The notes: generated from the sequence alone by a model not told the origin. A stretch of 64,000 nucleotides of DNA from Symbiodinium kawagutii (GCA_009767595.1 VSDK01027711.1:241807-305806); one strand, 5' to 3'; shown: positions 52,991 through 63,202, counted from the stretch's first letter. Program-made: numbers and translations.

Positions 52991-54815
52991 TGGGTGGGTG
53001 GTTGGTTGGTGAGTAACCTCAGATCATCAACCAACAAACCGCTGGGTAACAGAAAGTAAAACCCACAAGTGGGCTGGTGGTAGGTGAACACAGGAAGTAA
53101 AACTGTCTGGTGGTTGGTCAACGCGGGAAGTCAAACCTACAAGTGGGAGTTGTGTTTGATGCCTCGAGCACAAAGTGTGGCCATTCAGTACTAGGGGGTT
53201 GTCCTCAATCCATTGCAGGATCTGGGGTGAACGACTTAGCTATGTATCTTGAATGGTTATTGACAATTTCATAACTCACCACAATGGTTGAAGATATTCA
53301 TAGTTTCAAAGCTGTATAGATAACCATGATGAACTTTTTTGTTTCTAACTACCTCTGCTGATTGAACCCAAGTTGCATTCTGATGGTGAATGATCATGCG
53401 GAATGCAAAGCTGTTTTGATCATAATCCAAATCAGAAATGATGGTCAATCAAAAACATTATCAATCATGTACAACGCTTGCGAAGTGTGCGATGTTGACC
53501 TATGCGATGCTGTTGACAAAAGCGTGATAGTCATAGTGTTTGATCAATCATGGAAATGACCCCTACAACCTGGTTTGAAGGTGCAATGGTCAAGCGCCGG
53601 CAGGTTGTTTTCGGGCCCATAGTGTGAGGTTCAATGTTGCTACTCACCATCTCTTGTTCTTAGCCATTGCTAATCATTCCATGATTTCAGCAACGCGGAT
53701 GCGCAGTTGGGGATCCAAAAGACGAGTATATATACATGAATGCATTGTTTCTGTTATGGACGTGAACCGCAGGGGCGGCACAGGGGACCCCATAGTCATA
53801 TCTCCCTAGAATTGGGTTCTCCAAGGTCAAAGTGGGTTGCTGCTCTCTGGCAGTTTTGGTCAATGCTAAACACCTGGTATGTGTTTACTGCTTGTTGGCC
53901 ATTGTTGTTTTTCCCTAGTCCAACTCATCAACTGTTCTTCAAGCATCATCCTCGTGTTGTTCAACTGATTGACTGTGTTGAATCATCATGGACTGCTCAA
54001 AAGCGGCGGAAGGTTGTGGTAGCCCCTCATCAGTGCTGGCAATGACTGCGGGGAACTTGCCAACATACGATGGGATTGGAGCCCCAAAGTATTAGTCATC
54101 AAGGATTACTGACTTGTGATAGATATTGACCTGATTTATCAGCAACCCTTATTGGCTTTTGCAAACTTTATTCTCTTTGGATTTTTGCAGCATTTTTTCC
54201 GCTACTGTTGGCTTACCAACAACCAGTACAAGTGCATTTTTCATTGTTGGCACTTCCTCCATACTGCTGGTGACATTGACTGGGACACTTTCCCGGAAGA
54301 CCAGCTGCCACTGCTGGCAATCTGTAAACCGTTTGCTACTCAGTTTCTCAGCGAATCCAGCGGTACAAGGGACCGGTGCTCCGTGGTTAGATAACTTGTT
54401 GGTTGCACGCCGCCGGCCACGCAACCGTAAATTGGTCGTTATCAGTTTTACTGCTGGTAAAATTGAAAGCTAAGCTGCTTTACTGTTATATTGTTATCTC
54501 TTTTCCCATGAGTAGTAAGCAGAAACCAGCTGGTCTCACTACCCTTTCCACCAATAGTTTCCAACAATTTCACATTAGTAGTACCACTAATTAAGCAGTG
54601 TATATTAACCATGTTTACTACTTCCCTAGCCATCATTGTTAATGGTGTAACTGTAATTTACTAGCCAATCATTGCTAATGGTTACACTATTAGTATAGTA
54701 ATCATTGTTAAGCCATTGTTAATAGTGTAACTAAGGCATACTATAGCAGCTAATCAGTTTACAACACAACAGCTACCAGTGACTGCCTCCCGATGGAGAC
54801 TCCTCGGCGTCCCAG
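52991..54815. other. Non-coding stretch
   Basis: GGTTGGTGGGTGG low-complexity DNA to 53150, then ordinary AT-rich DNA. A family C fragment (ACAAGGGACCGGTGCTCCGT) lies at about 54366. No gene was seen. Confidence 0.4.
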
Positions 54816-54874
54816 TTGCTCCCTGTGTTGCGCCTCCATCGCCGAGGTGAAGGCGATTCCTGACGACGACCAAG
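54816..54874 (+). CDS. Candidate short exon
   Basis: After CGTCCCAG (acceptor at 54815), a frame reads CSLCCASIAEVKAIPDDDQ, followed by AGCTTTG. Its acidic end and paired Cys differ from the surrounding sequence. It may join the island at 55434. Function unknown. Confidence 0.3.
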
Positions 54875-55215
54875 CTTTGCTTCAGATGTTTTTCGATTGT
54901 TTTAGGTGTGATTTTTAAGATGTATGTAAAAAGTCAGGAATGGTGGGTGGGATTTGCTTCAGATGTTTCGATTTTTCTTTTTTTCGGTCGCGAATGGTGG
55001 TAGTGGTAGATCTCTTTCTCTTTTTTTTCGTTGACCGACTAAGTTTGATGCCAAATCGCAAACTATTTGTCGTGAATGGCGGTTTATCAATATGGATCTG
55101 CGATTAATATTGGTGGTAGAGGTCAATAATCAACAGGCGATAAATTTGTAATTGGTGATGCTTGGGATTGTCAACAACTTGGGCCTTGAACAGCTGGTAT
55201 GAATGCACTTAGAAG

Positions 55216-55376
55216 ATCAATCAAACAAGCAAACAAACCCGCAAGCCAAGAAGCCAACAGGCCATCACCGACAAACACCCAAACCAACCAACAAGCCAAC
55301 AAACAAACCAACCGACCAACCACAAACCAGCCAACAGGCCAACCAACCCACCAAACAACAACCACACTTCAAACAA
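55216..55376. repeat. CAAACAAGCCAACC low-complexity tract
   Basis: Degenerate AACAAGCCAACAAACAAACC units with almost no G on the + strand except in GCC. Gln/Thr/Pro/Asn-rich open frames here are artefacts. Confidence 0.85.
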
Positions 55377-55433
55377 GCGCGAAGCGCTGTGAACAAAAAC
55401 GGCGCCAGGGCCGAGGGTTAGAGGACTTCAAGT

Positions 55434-55586
55434 GTCGCCAACACCGAGGAAATCATCAAGATCCAAGTGCTGACGCTGTTGGACGCGGCGGAAGATAAAT
55501 CAAACTTCGAAGCCAAGACATCCGGTGCCGATCCTGGAAGATCGTGGGAGGATTTCCGGCGACAGACCTGGGGTTTTGTCAGATGA
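55434..55586 (+). CDS. Candidate 3'-terminal exon of an unknown gene
   Basis: After GGACTTCAAG (acceptor about 55431-55433), a frame reads VANTEEIIKIQVLTLLDAAE then DKSNFEAKTSGADPGRSWED and FRRQTWGFVR, ending in TGA at 55584-55586. An in-frame TAG lies just upstream, so the frame must be entered by splicing. Well-balanced charged and hydrophobic residues make this one of the two best exon candidates. No family recognised. Confidence 0.45.
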   Translation, partial: VANTEEIIKIQVLTLLDAAEDKSNFEAKTSGADPGRSWEDFRRQTWGFVR

Positions 55587-56160
55587 TGTGAGTGGTTGAG
55601 ACTGAAAACGGTTCACAAGTTGGTATCAAATGTTTGATGATGTTAGATGGTTAAGAATTATGTTAGATGCTTAATGATGAAGAATCACTGGTCAATAAGT
55701 TGTTATTAAATTGTTGCATGATGGTTGAAACTGGTTGGTAGATGCTGTTTTTTAGATGCTTGAGTGATCATGCTATTGGCTATTCGGCTATTCGTATCAA
55801 GTATGTCAACCATTGCCAATTTAAGGGTTTTCCTTTGACAGTGATCGTCATGGTTGATCATAGTCAATGCTTATATGGTTGACCCACCATGGTTCCAAAA
55901 ATGCTTGAGGATGCTTGGTTGCGAGCAATGATGAATTGAAATTGCTAGATGAACATGATTTGTAAACATGGTTAATGATTGACCATGTTTGACATAGGTC
56001 ATAGTGTTTGATGATTGATGACCAATGATGATTCAAGACGTCTAACGACGATTCACAATGCTATGCTCAAGCCGGCAGTGCGACAACTCTTCAGTTGGCG
56101 CAACCGCTACACCAGCTCATTGGCTGGTGAACAAAGTGGTAAACAATTTCTGGTTCATAG
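55587..56160. other. Non-coding stretch
   Basis: TGGTTGATGATG / AGATGCTTGATG low-complexity DNA. No gene was seen. Confidence 0.45.
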
Positions 56161-56397
56161 GTACAAGGGACCGGGTATCGTTAGCTAAGTTGATGAACAC
56201 AACTAGGGTAACTACCAGTTATGATTCATGTGATATATATTTGTGTAACAATATTGTAATCAAATGGTTTATTATTGACCAAATATTTAGCCATTATTGA
56301 TCAGTTCCCCCAACTATTTAGCCATTTGTGTTATAACTATATCTAGCTTGTTCAATGGCGAATCTTAACCTTCTACTAGGTGGGCCCACCTTGCAGG
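56161..56397. repeat. Family C element, long copy
   Basis: Starts GTACAAGGGACCGGG, contains AACTAGGGTAACTACCAGTT and ends GGTGGGCCCACCTTGCAGG. The loop is expanded with AT-rich DNA. Confidence 0.55.
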
Positions 56398-56813
56398 ATT
56401 CTGGTCATCCGTTTTAGCTAAGATCATTTGTTCAGCTGATTGCTGATTTTAGGCTGGCAACTGAACTGGTTTTGCTGAGATCCAAGTTTCAACACTGCCA
56501 ACCCCAGAGCAAACTGGGAAACTTCTGGAAACTTCAATCTGTTCCTGGTTGATAAAATCGTCAATTTGACAGATATAAAATGGACTAGCTGCTACTTGTA
56601 CCCTAATTACTGTTCATTGACTCAATGAACTGCCAGCCGGTTGGAGGGAAACATCTGACCGCTGGTGCCCTGAAGTGTGAATGGTGGTTGTTATCCAGAA
56701 ACTACGGAAATTCGGAATGATGGTAGATATCACTAGCTTGTTTGGTGGGTTTAAGTGACATCTTTGTTCGCTTGGGCGTTCGCTTGGGGATGCTTTGGGG
56801 GCTTGTGCTGCAG

Positions 56814-56940
56814 GATTATGTCCAAGGGGGAGGTTGACAGGACACCAATCACCAAAGCTTTGATGGTTCGAGATGTTTATGTGATCGCGGAGGGTAGGAA
56901 ATCGCCAAGGTTTACATGTAACGGTGCCTACCATGGATAG
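56814..56940 (+). CDS. Candidate exon
   Basis: After GTGCTGCAG (acceptor at 56813), a frame reads IMSKGEVDRTPITKALMVRD then VYVIAEGRKSPRFTCNGAYH, ending in TAG at 56938-56940. A GT donor at GCGGAGG|GTAGG is an alternative end. A minus-strand frame across 56614-56988 is also open. Function unknown. Confidence 0.3.
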
Positions 56941-57832
56941 ATTGCTAGCTGCGAGGGATGGGGAAATACGATGTATACCTACAATCATGCTACTTCATGT
57001 TTTCTCCCAGTTGGTCAGCAGGTTGCAATCCAGATTACAACATGTTACAACTAGGGTACCAGTGGGTTTTCCGCACAAACAATACCTAGTTTGACCCATC
57101 AGTAGTTGTCAGTATTTGTCCCTTCTAACATCAAGTAAGATCATTTGAGCAGGTTGCCCATGTGGATCCGAGCGCGAGTCACAAGCAAAAATCCCCCAAC
57201 TACACATGTGAACCCTCAAGACAACAGGTTTGTTTAGTTATTTCTGTTGTTCTTTATTGGCTTGTTAGGTTGCTTCATTCTGCTCCGCCTGGTTTTATCC
57301 ATTCATCACATGTGGTTTTCTCACCAATATTGGTAGGTTTCCAATAAACATAGTAAATCTGTTCCAGCAACTTGATGTGTTTTCTTTGTGTATAAGTTTG
57401 AGTGTGCCTTTGCATCCTGTCATGCACAGTTGTGCATGTGGGTTGTGTTTATTTACACATCCGTGTATATCTATTTGATCTATTCTTTCCATTTACTTTG
57501 AGATTCTTGCTCCTTTCGATACAGAAATGCACATGTATGTGTATAAACGTGCATGCACATGTTTTTGCGCATCAGCAAATACAGATAGCGCAAAACTCAT
57601 AACGGTGCCCTTTGGTTGGATATACCGCAGCCCTGGATTTGTCCGGTACAAGTGATACAACTGTTGAGATGGAAGTTCACATAATCCAAAGATTGGACTT
57701 TGAGAACCAGGTCACTTGTCCATGTGGGGGTGCTGCCATATGTTTGATGTATCAATGGTGCAGTGTTCCCCACCCCCCTCCCCTAAAGCTATGGCAGCTA
57801 TGGGATCATTTACAGGAGGCTGGTGGCCAGCA

Positions 57833-57939
57833 GTCTCATTGGAGGTACGTGGCGTCGCTTTCTGCCTGCAGTCTTGCAGATGCTGGGAGAGACAGATGTG
57901 GAAAAGGCCATGAAGGAGACTGGGACGCCAGTGTGGTAA
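57833..57939 (+). CDS. Candidate 3'-terminal exon
   Basis: A frame reads SLIGGTWRRFLPAVLQMLGE then TDVEKAMKETGTPVW and ends in TAA at 57937-57939. An amphipathic, helix-like peptide. AG acceptors occur at about 57816 and 57832. It directly precedes a family C element. No family recognised. Confidence 0.4.
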
Positions 57940-57945
57940 CCTGTC

Positions 57946-58054
57946 GTTAGCTGACTTGGGTTAGTTCACTGGGGTAACTACCAGTTATAGAAAATGTAAC
58001 TATACTTAGGCGGCTTATAAAGCAACTTATAAGCGGAGGGGTACCCCTCTGCAG
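57946..58054. repeat. Family C element, copy at 58.0 kb
   Basis: Contains CACTGGGGTAACTACCAGTT and GGCTTATAAAGCAACTTATA and ends GGAGGGGTACCCCTCTGCAG. Confidence 0.5.
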
Positions 58055-58641
58055 AAAACACCGGCTGAAGAATCAACGAACCAGCTGATTACCAGGAAGC
58101 AACAACCATAGAAGGAATTCAGAATGGTACTATAGATGGATGTATCACCAATAATCACTGAGTCCTCAGCAGAACAAGCAGCAATATGTGATTGCCATGA
58201 GATAACAACCAGCCGCAGCACCATAAACGAGTCACAGTCGTGGACTCTCTGCTACTGAAGGATGCTTATGTTCATGGCTACAGGTTGGTGTTTCAATGGT
58301 CACTGCTTTGTGCAAGGGGGGCTTGAAACCCAAGTTGCTCATTAATGCTGATGGGTTGGATGTGTTCGCTGGGGTTAAGCTGAAGGTCTGGTGTAAGTAG
58401 ATAAATACATGCATACATATATATATATACACACATGTGTGTCTGTGTGTGTGTGCTAGGATTAAGCTGAAAACCATTAAGCATGAATCTCTCGCCTGCT
58501 TGGTTTCAGACAGATGTTTTTTCCCACCAAAGTTCTTGGATGAAGCGCTCGGCACAAATTTTCAGGATTACAGAGGCGAGGTTCTTAGTTCAAGAGCTAT
58601 CGGAATGGCCATGGGCCATAATTGTACGGACGGACACCTTC
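58055..58641. other. Non-coding stretch
   Basis: Ordinary DNA with a TATATATATATACACACATG / TGTGTGTGTG simple repeat at 58415-58457. Open frames at 58232-58555 are not convincing. Confidence 0.4.
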
Positions 58642-58759
58642 ATATGGCTATGGGTCAGTTCACCCTTAGTCCCCCTGGTTCCCCGATCATTAACCGTTGC
58701 AATTCTTAGTGATTATCCCACTAGTTGGTTGATCAATATTGACCCAGCTTGCCATATAG
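58642..58759. repeat. Family D element, copy at 58.7 kb
   Basis: Starts ATATGGCTATGGGTCAGTTC then CCCTTAGTCCCCCTGGTTCC and ends ATTGACCCAGCTTGCCATAT. Confidence 0.6.
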
Positions 58760-58939
58760 CCCCCCATAATTGGTAGTGATCATCCCCTATGATTAACCAT
58801 TAACAGCTAACAATTATATCTAACAATTATGGAATGATCATTGTGGTTAATGAATTGAATGATAATGTATCAATTATAATCATTAATCATGAATGACAAT
58901 TATTCATTGACCATTAACCAGCTATTATCAATTCATCTG

Positions 58940-59070
58940 CCGCAGAGCCCCCTGACCTCGACGGCCCTAGGAAGCCAATCCCCGGCACCTGACCATGCAG
59001 CCCGTGGAGGAAGCTATGAGTGGCTTGGCGCTGCCGGGATCGCGGTTGGAATGCCTAGGCAGTTGGGCAG
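58940..59070 (+). CDS. Possible exon, weak
   Basis: A GC-rich island. One frame reads DHAARGGSYEWLGAAGIAVG then MPRQLGS and ends in TGA. Alternative frames are open. No clear assignment. Confidence 0.2.
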
Positions 59071-59394
59071 TTGATCATATTAGATTTTGTTGGTGGTTCT
59101 AAACATTCCTTATTTTCCCCGGTAATTCTGAACAAATGGTTGGTTGAGTAATATTTTTCAAAGGGGTTGAAACCACCAACCAGTATATGATATATTGCTA
59201 GATTGATATATGGTTGAATTTCCAAATCATAGTTGATCATATTTGATCTTGTTGGTGGTTCTAAACATTCCTTATTTTCCCCGGTAATTCTGAACAAATG
59301 GTTGGTTGAGTAATATTTTTCAAAGGGGTTGAAACCACCAACCAGTATATGATATATTGCTAGATTGATATATGGTTGAATTTCCAAATCATAG
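59071..59394. repeat. 162-bp tandem duplication containing two family B elements
   Basis: 59071-59232 and 59233-59394 are nearly identical; the only differences I see are close to the start (TATTAGATTTTG against TATTTGATCTTG). Each unit holds a complete family B element (about 59088-59183 and 59250-59345: left GTTGGTGGTTCTAAACATTC, right GGGGTTGAAACCACCAACCAG) plus AT-rich flank. Confidence 0.9.
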
Positions 59395-60418
59395 TTGATC
59401 ACTTCTTTTTTGCCTGATTCGATTGTGATGGTGACGATTGTGATGATAGCTTTGAATGGTGCTTATCAGTTTTAGCTGTTTTAACTCATGATATATGCAA
59501 TTCATGATACTATATATGATAGTACCGAGTGACTATGATCATATCATGAGCTTTACTTGATAATTGTATTTTTGAGAATCAACGACCACACACGATCTGC
59601 TACATGAATATACAACATCACAATCTAATTTGGTTGGTAGTTCCACCACTTGTTTTACTTTGACCCCAACCTGGCATGTTTTTATTTGGATCGCCGAAAC
59701 TAATTGAACCCACGCACCATATTGAGGATTCTGTTGATCACCTCTCCCACAAAAAAAGGAAATGTTCCATTCAGTATATAGAAACTTAATGAAACTTATA
59801 TTTGTTTAGAGTGGCAATTCATCAACTGATTGAGTGGCATGTAAACCACGTCTACAATTGTGGTGTTTCACCATGAAGCCAGCAATGGTGGTCTACTATG
59901 GATTAGATTAACTTATCTCCACACTTTGTATAGATACAACTCAATAGTAAACCAATCGAAAGATATCACCTCCTATGGAAGCTTGGCATCTGACAATTCT
60001 TTTGGCAATCGATTTTTTGATCGACCGCAACTTCTGCCGTTTGATGATCCACCAGCTGACGCTGCACCTGCAACGGTACGTAACTCTGCATCCAAAATGG
60101 GACCGAGATTGGAGGACTGGCTGATCAATTCAGGGCTTGGGTTTCTACGAATCTTTGTGATGCTTTGCTGGTTGACCTGACAGTTGTTAAACTGTAACTA
60201 TAACCAGAATAGGTCAGCTATGATCAACTATATCCAGAGTAGTTGTTCTCAAGCCACAACTACAACATACTACAACCTGAGCCTGTTTCTTAGACAACAA
60301 GTTATATAGGATGTTAAACAGAATCCCTCCGCACCGTTTTCTCTTTCTCCCCACCTGCCAGGTCAGGGTTGTTAGATTTTATGTCAGTTGCCTCCTTCTC
60401 CTTCCTCCTCGCCGGACC
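59395..60418. other. Non-coding stretch
   Basis: AT-rich DNA. A 106-codon open frame (59860-60180) is of uncertain meaning: its second half is less AT-rich, but no family is recognised. Confidence 0.3.
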
Positions 60419-60628
60419 TCAACCACGATGATCACTCCCCAGTGTTCCCTGCTGGACCTTAACCACGACCATCCACGCCCAGTGTTCCCTGCCGGACCTC
60501 AACCACGACCATACACGCCCAGTGTTCCCTGCCGGACCTCAACCACGACCATACACGCCCAGTGTTCCCTGCTGGACCTCAACCACGACCATACACGCCC
60601 AGTGTTCCCTGCCGGACCTCAACCACGA
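60419..60628. repeat. 40-bp tandem array, cut by an assembly gap
   Basis: About five units; the consensus begins CCATACACGCCCAGTGTTCC and ends GGACCTCAACCACGA. The array runs into the gap at 60629, so its real length is unknown. Confidence 0.9.
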
Positions 60629-60837
60629 NNNNNNNNNNNNNNNNNNNNNNNNNNNNNNNNNNNNNNNNNNNNNNNNNNNNNNNNNNNNNNNNNNNNNNNN
60701 NNNNNNNNNNNNNNNNNNNNNNNNNNNNNNNNNNNNNNNNNNNNNNNNNNNNNNNNNNNNNNNNNNNNNNNNNNNNNNNNNNNNNNNNNNNNNNNNNNNN
60801 NNNNNNNNNNNNNNNNNNNNNNNNNNNNNNNNNNNNN
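60629..60837. other. Assembly gap (209 N)
   Basis: A run of N between the 40-bp array and the 24-bp array. Open frames drawn across it are meaningless. Confidence 1.
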
Positions 60838-61485
60838 TGCCAAAAGCTATGCCAGATAGAATGCCAAAAGCTATGCCAGGTAGAATGCCAAAAGCTATGC
60901 CAGATAAAATGTCAGAAGCTATGCCAGATAGAATGCCAAAAGCCTATGCCAGATGCGATGCCAAAAGCTATGCCAGATAGAATGCCAAAAACTCTGCCAG
61001 CTAGAATGCCAAAAGCTATGCCAGATAGAATGCCAAAAGCTATGCCAGATAGAATGCCAAAAGCTATGCCAGATAGAATGCCAAAAGCTATGCCAGATAG
61101 AATGCCAAAAGCTATGCCAGATAGAATGCCAAAAGCTATGCCAGATAGAATGCCAAAAGCTATGCCAGATAGAATGCCAAAAGCTATGCCAGATAGAATG
61201 CCAAAAGCTATGCCAGATAGAATGCCAAAAGCTATGCCAGATAGAATGCCAAAAGCTATGCCAGATAGAATGCCAAAAGCTATGCCAGATAGAATGCCAA
61301 AAGCTATGCCAGATAGAATGCCAAAAGCTATGCCAGATAGAATGCCAAAAGCTATGCCAGATAGAATGCCAAAAGCTATGCCAGATAGAATGCCAAAAGC
61401 TATGCCAGATAGAATGCCAAAAGCTATGCCAGATAGAATGCCAAAAGCTATGCCAGAAAGAATGTCAAAAGCTATGCCAGATAGA
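60838..61485. repeat. 24-bp tandem array (ATGCCAAAAGCTATGCCAGATAGA)
   Basis: About 27 units, near-identical from 61011 to 61440 and more variable at both ends (a one-base insertion near 60942). The unit is a multiple of 3 and lacks stops in several frames, giving MPKAMPDR and KLCQIECQ on the + strand and FGILSGIA on the - strand. These are repeat artefacts unless a transcript shows otherwise. Confidence 0.9.
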
Positions 61486-61639
61486 CCTGTGTCAGATTTG
61501 CATGCGATGGTGGGGATCACACGAAGTAAAGCAATTTGATATATTACATTCGAGGTTTTTCCATTGTCTATTGTACTGGCTGGTAGCTGTTTCCCGAAAC
61601 GTAGGCGATCATGAATCAGTATTTTCACAGAGTATGTAC

Positions 61640-61790
61640 TAATGCAAATACATATATATATATATCTATATATATATATATTTTTATATATGTATATATA
61701 TATATATATATATTTAAATCTATTTATATATATATAGAAGAATATTTATTTATATATATATAGATATATATATATAGAAAATATACATAT
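61640..61790. repeat. (TA)n simple repeat
   Basis: Long TATATA runs with TATATATAGAAGAATATTTA interruptions. Confidence 0.95.
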
Positions 61791-62071
61791 ACGGGAGTTT
61801 GTTTGAAGATCCTTGCAAGAACATAAGTTTCGATCAGACCCCATATAGACATGTATTTCAAATACCCACAAGTATATATACTTGTTTTTATTCTCAATGA
61901 AATTCACACTCATTGATAAATTAATGCTGATGTGCTACATTACATGATTGTGCTAAACAAATAGATTAAACAGAAAAAGAGGGTGGTCGGATGATCCGCC
62001 AGCAACGGCTGGTGAAGCTTATCTGGAGCTCGTCCATGTATACAAGATTTTATTTTGTTTTCTGATGATAT
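61791..62071. other. Non-coding spacer
   Basis: AT-rich DNA with no gene seen. Confidence 0.45.
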
Positions 62072-62190
62072 TTGGCTATGGGTCAAGCAGTTGACCAACC
62101 AATAATGGTGGATAATAACCAGCAAACTAGGGAAAGTAATGGTTAATAATAGGGAAACCGGGGGTACAGGGTTTTGACCCACAGCCATAT
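62072..62190. repeat. Family D element, best-preserved copy
   Basis: Starts TTGGCTATGGGTCAAGCAGTT and ends GGGTACAGGGTTTTGACCCA then CAGCCATA; the ends are clear inverted repeats. About 119 bp. Confidence 0.7.
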
Positions 62191-62204
62191 GCTTGGATGA
62201 ACTA

Positions 62205-62315
62205 ATATGGTGATGTCTCAAAATAGGGATCCCCGAAAATGGTTGGTTTACTACTATAAACGGTTCATGATAGATGATTTAGGGGTACCCCAATTTTGAG
62301 AAACATCCATATATT
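62205..62315. repeat. Family A element, best-preserved copy
   Basis: Starts AATATGGTGATGTCTCAAAA then TAGGGATCCCCGAAAATGG and ends GGGGTACCCCAATTTTGAGA then AACATCCATAT. Confidence 0.8.
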
Positions 62316-62316
62316 C

Positions 62317-62416
62317 TGGATGGTGTTTTTCAACATTTTTTGCTTTTCCTACTATTATCAACAAATGGTTGCTTGATTGACTCATATTTTTCATAGAGGT
62401 TGAAAGTACCAACCAG
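62317..62416. repeat. Family B element adjoining the family A copy
   Basis: Starts CTGGATGGTGTTTTTCAACA and ends AGGTTGAAAGTACCAACCAG, with the middle TTTTCCTACTATTATCAACA. It begins two bases after the family A element. Confidence 0.65.
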
Positions 62417-62768
62417 TATTGTATATCGGAAGTTTGCCTTCGCATACATGGAACATTCTTATTATTCTTGGTTGGTTGAACAAATTTTGGGAATGCTTGT
62501 ACCTATTCGTGTATTACAGCACGGGCTGTTGGGAATAAACCATCAGACAGCCTGGTTAACCCGGTCGCTCGAGATTCCAGATGTCCAGCAAGCAATGAAT
62601 TAGCCACTATTCTTATCAGGATCTTGTCATGACTATTGGATAACAACAAAACGGATCGAAACGAAATCTTACGCAGTTGGTAGTTGTACCACTTGGTTAT
62701 AATCATGCCAATGTTAGCGATGAGAAGAAAAAGTAATTCGTTCTAAGCATAAGTCAAAGAAATGGTTT
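62417..62768. other. Non-coding stretch
   Basis: Ordinary AT-rich DNA, no gene seen. Confidence 0.4.
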
Positions 62769-62897
62769 TACAAGGTGGCGCCCCCTCAGCTAAGTTGGTG
62801 GAAATAACTCAGGTGGTTACCAGTTCTGGCAAATATAACTATAGTATACTATAGTAAGATGGCAAATTTAAACCAACTTACAAGGTCTCGGGGCCGG
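62769..62897. repeat. Family C element, copy at 62.8 kb
   Basis: Starts TTACAAGGTGGCGCCCCCTC and ends AACCAACTTACAAGGTCTCG then GGGCC. The middle has GTGGTTACCAGTTCTGGCAA. A second, diverged right end (GGGCGGCCACCTCGTACC) lies at 63109-63126. Confidence 0.5.
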
Positions 62898-63136
62898 GTC
62901 CGTTGTAGTATACCAATACTTATCAAATCCATGATCATATCCATTCCTGTTTCTGAAACCGTTTTGTTGCACCATGAAAAACTCACTGTAGTTACACCAC
63001 TTGGTTACACCAATCATTCGTTACAATCATTGATCATATCAATCACGTTGTTTTTTTCCACTCACTGGTAGTATAGTTCGATGGCGAATCTGAACTCCAG
63101 CTTGTGACTGGGCGGCCACCTCGTACCAATTGAGGT

Positions 63137-63202
63137 CTTGCCCTGGAAAAGGTGTCTTTGCACCTGAAGGAGGGCGCTGAGCCCGCCAAGAAGACACGCT
63201 GA
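63137..63202 (+). CDS. Candidate 3'-terminal exon
   Basis: After CAATTGAG (acceptor at 63134), a frame reads LALEKVSLHLKEGAEPAKKT then R and ends in TGA at 63200-63202. Short, charged and helix-like, with Lys-rich end. It follows the diverged family C right end. Function unknown. Confidence 0.35.
   Translation, partial: LALEKVSLHLKEGAEPAKKTR

Noticed and set aside
55171-55498. Gln/Thr/Pro-rich frame through the CAAACAAGCC tract
   Set aside because: It is a low-complexity artefact. Only the downstream 55434-55586 part, in another frame, looks coding.
60311-61642. Open frames of 152-325 codons spanning the N run and the 24-bp array
   Set aside because: They cross 209 unknown bases or consist only of the 24-bp unit.
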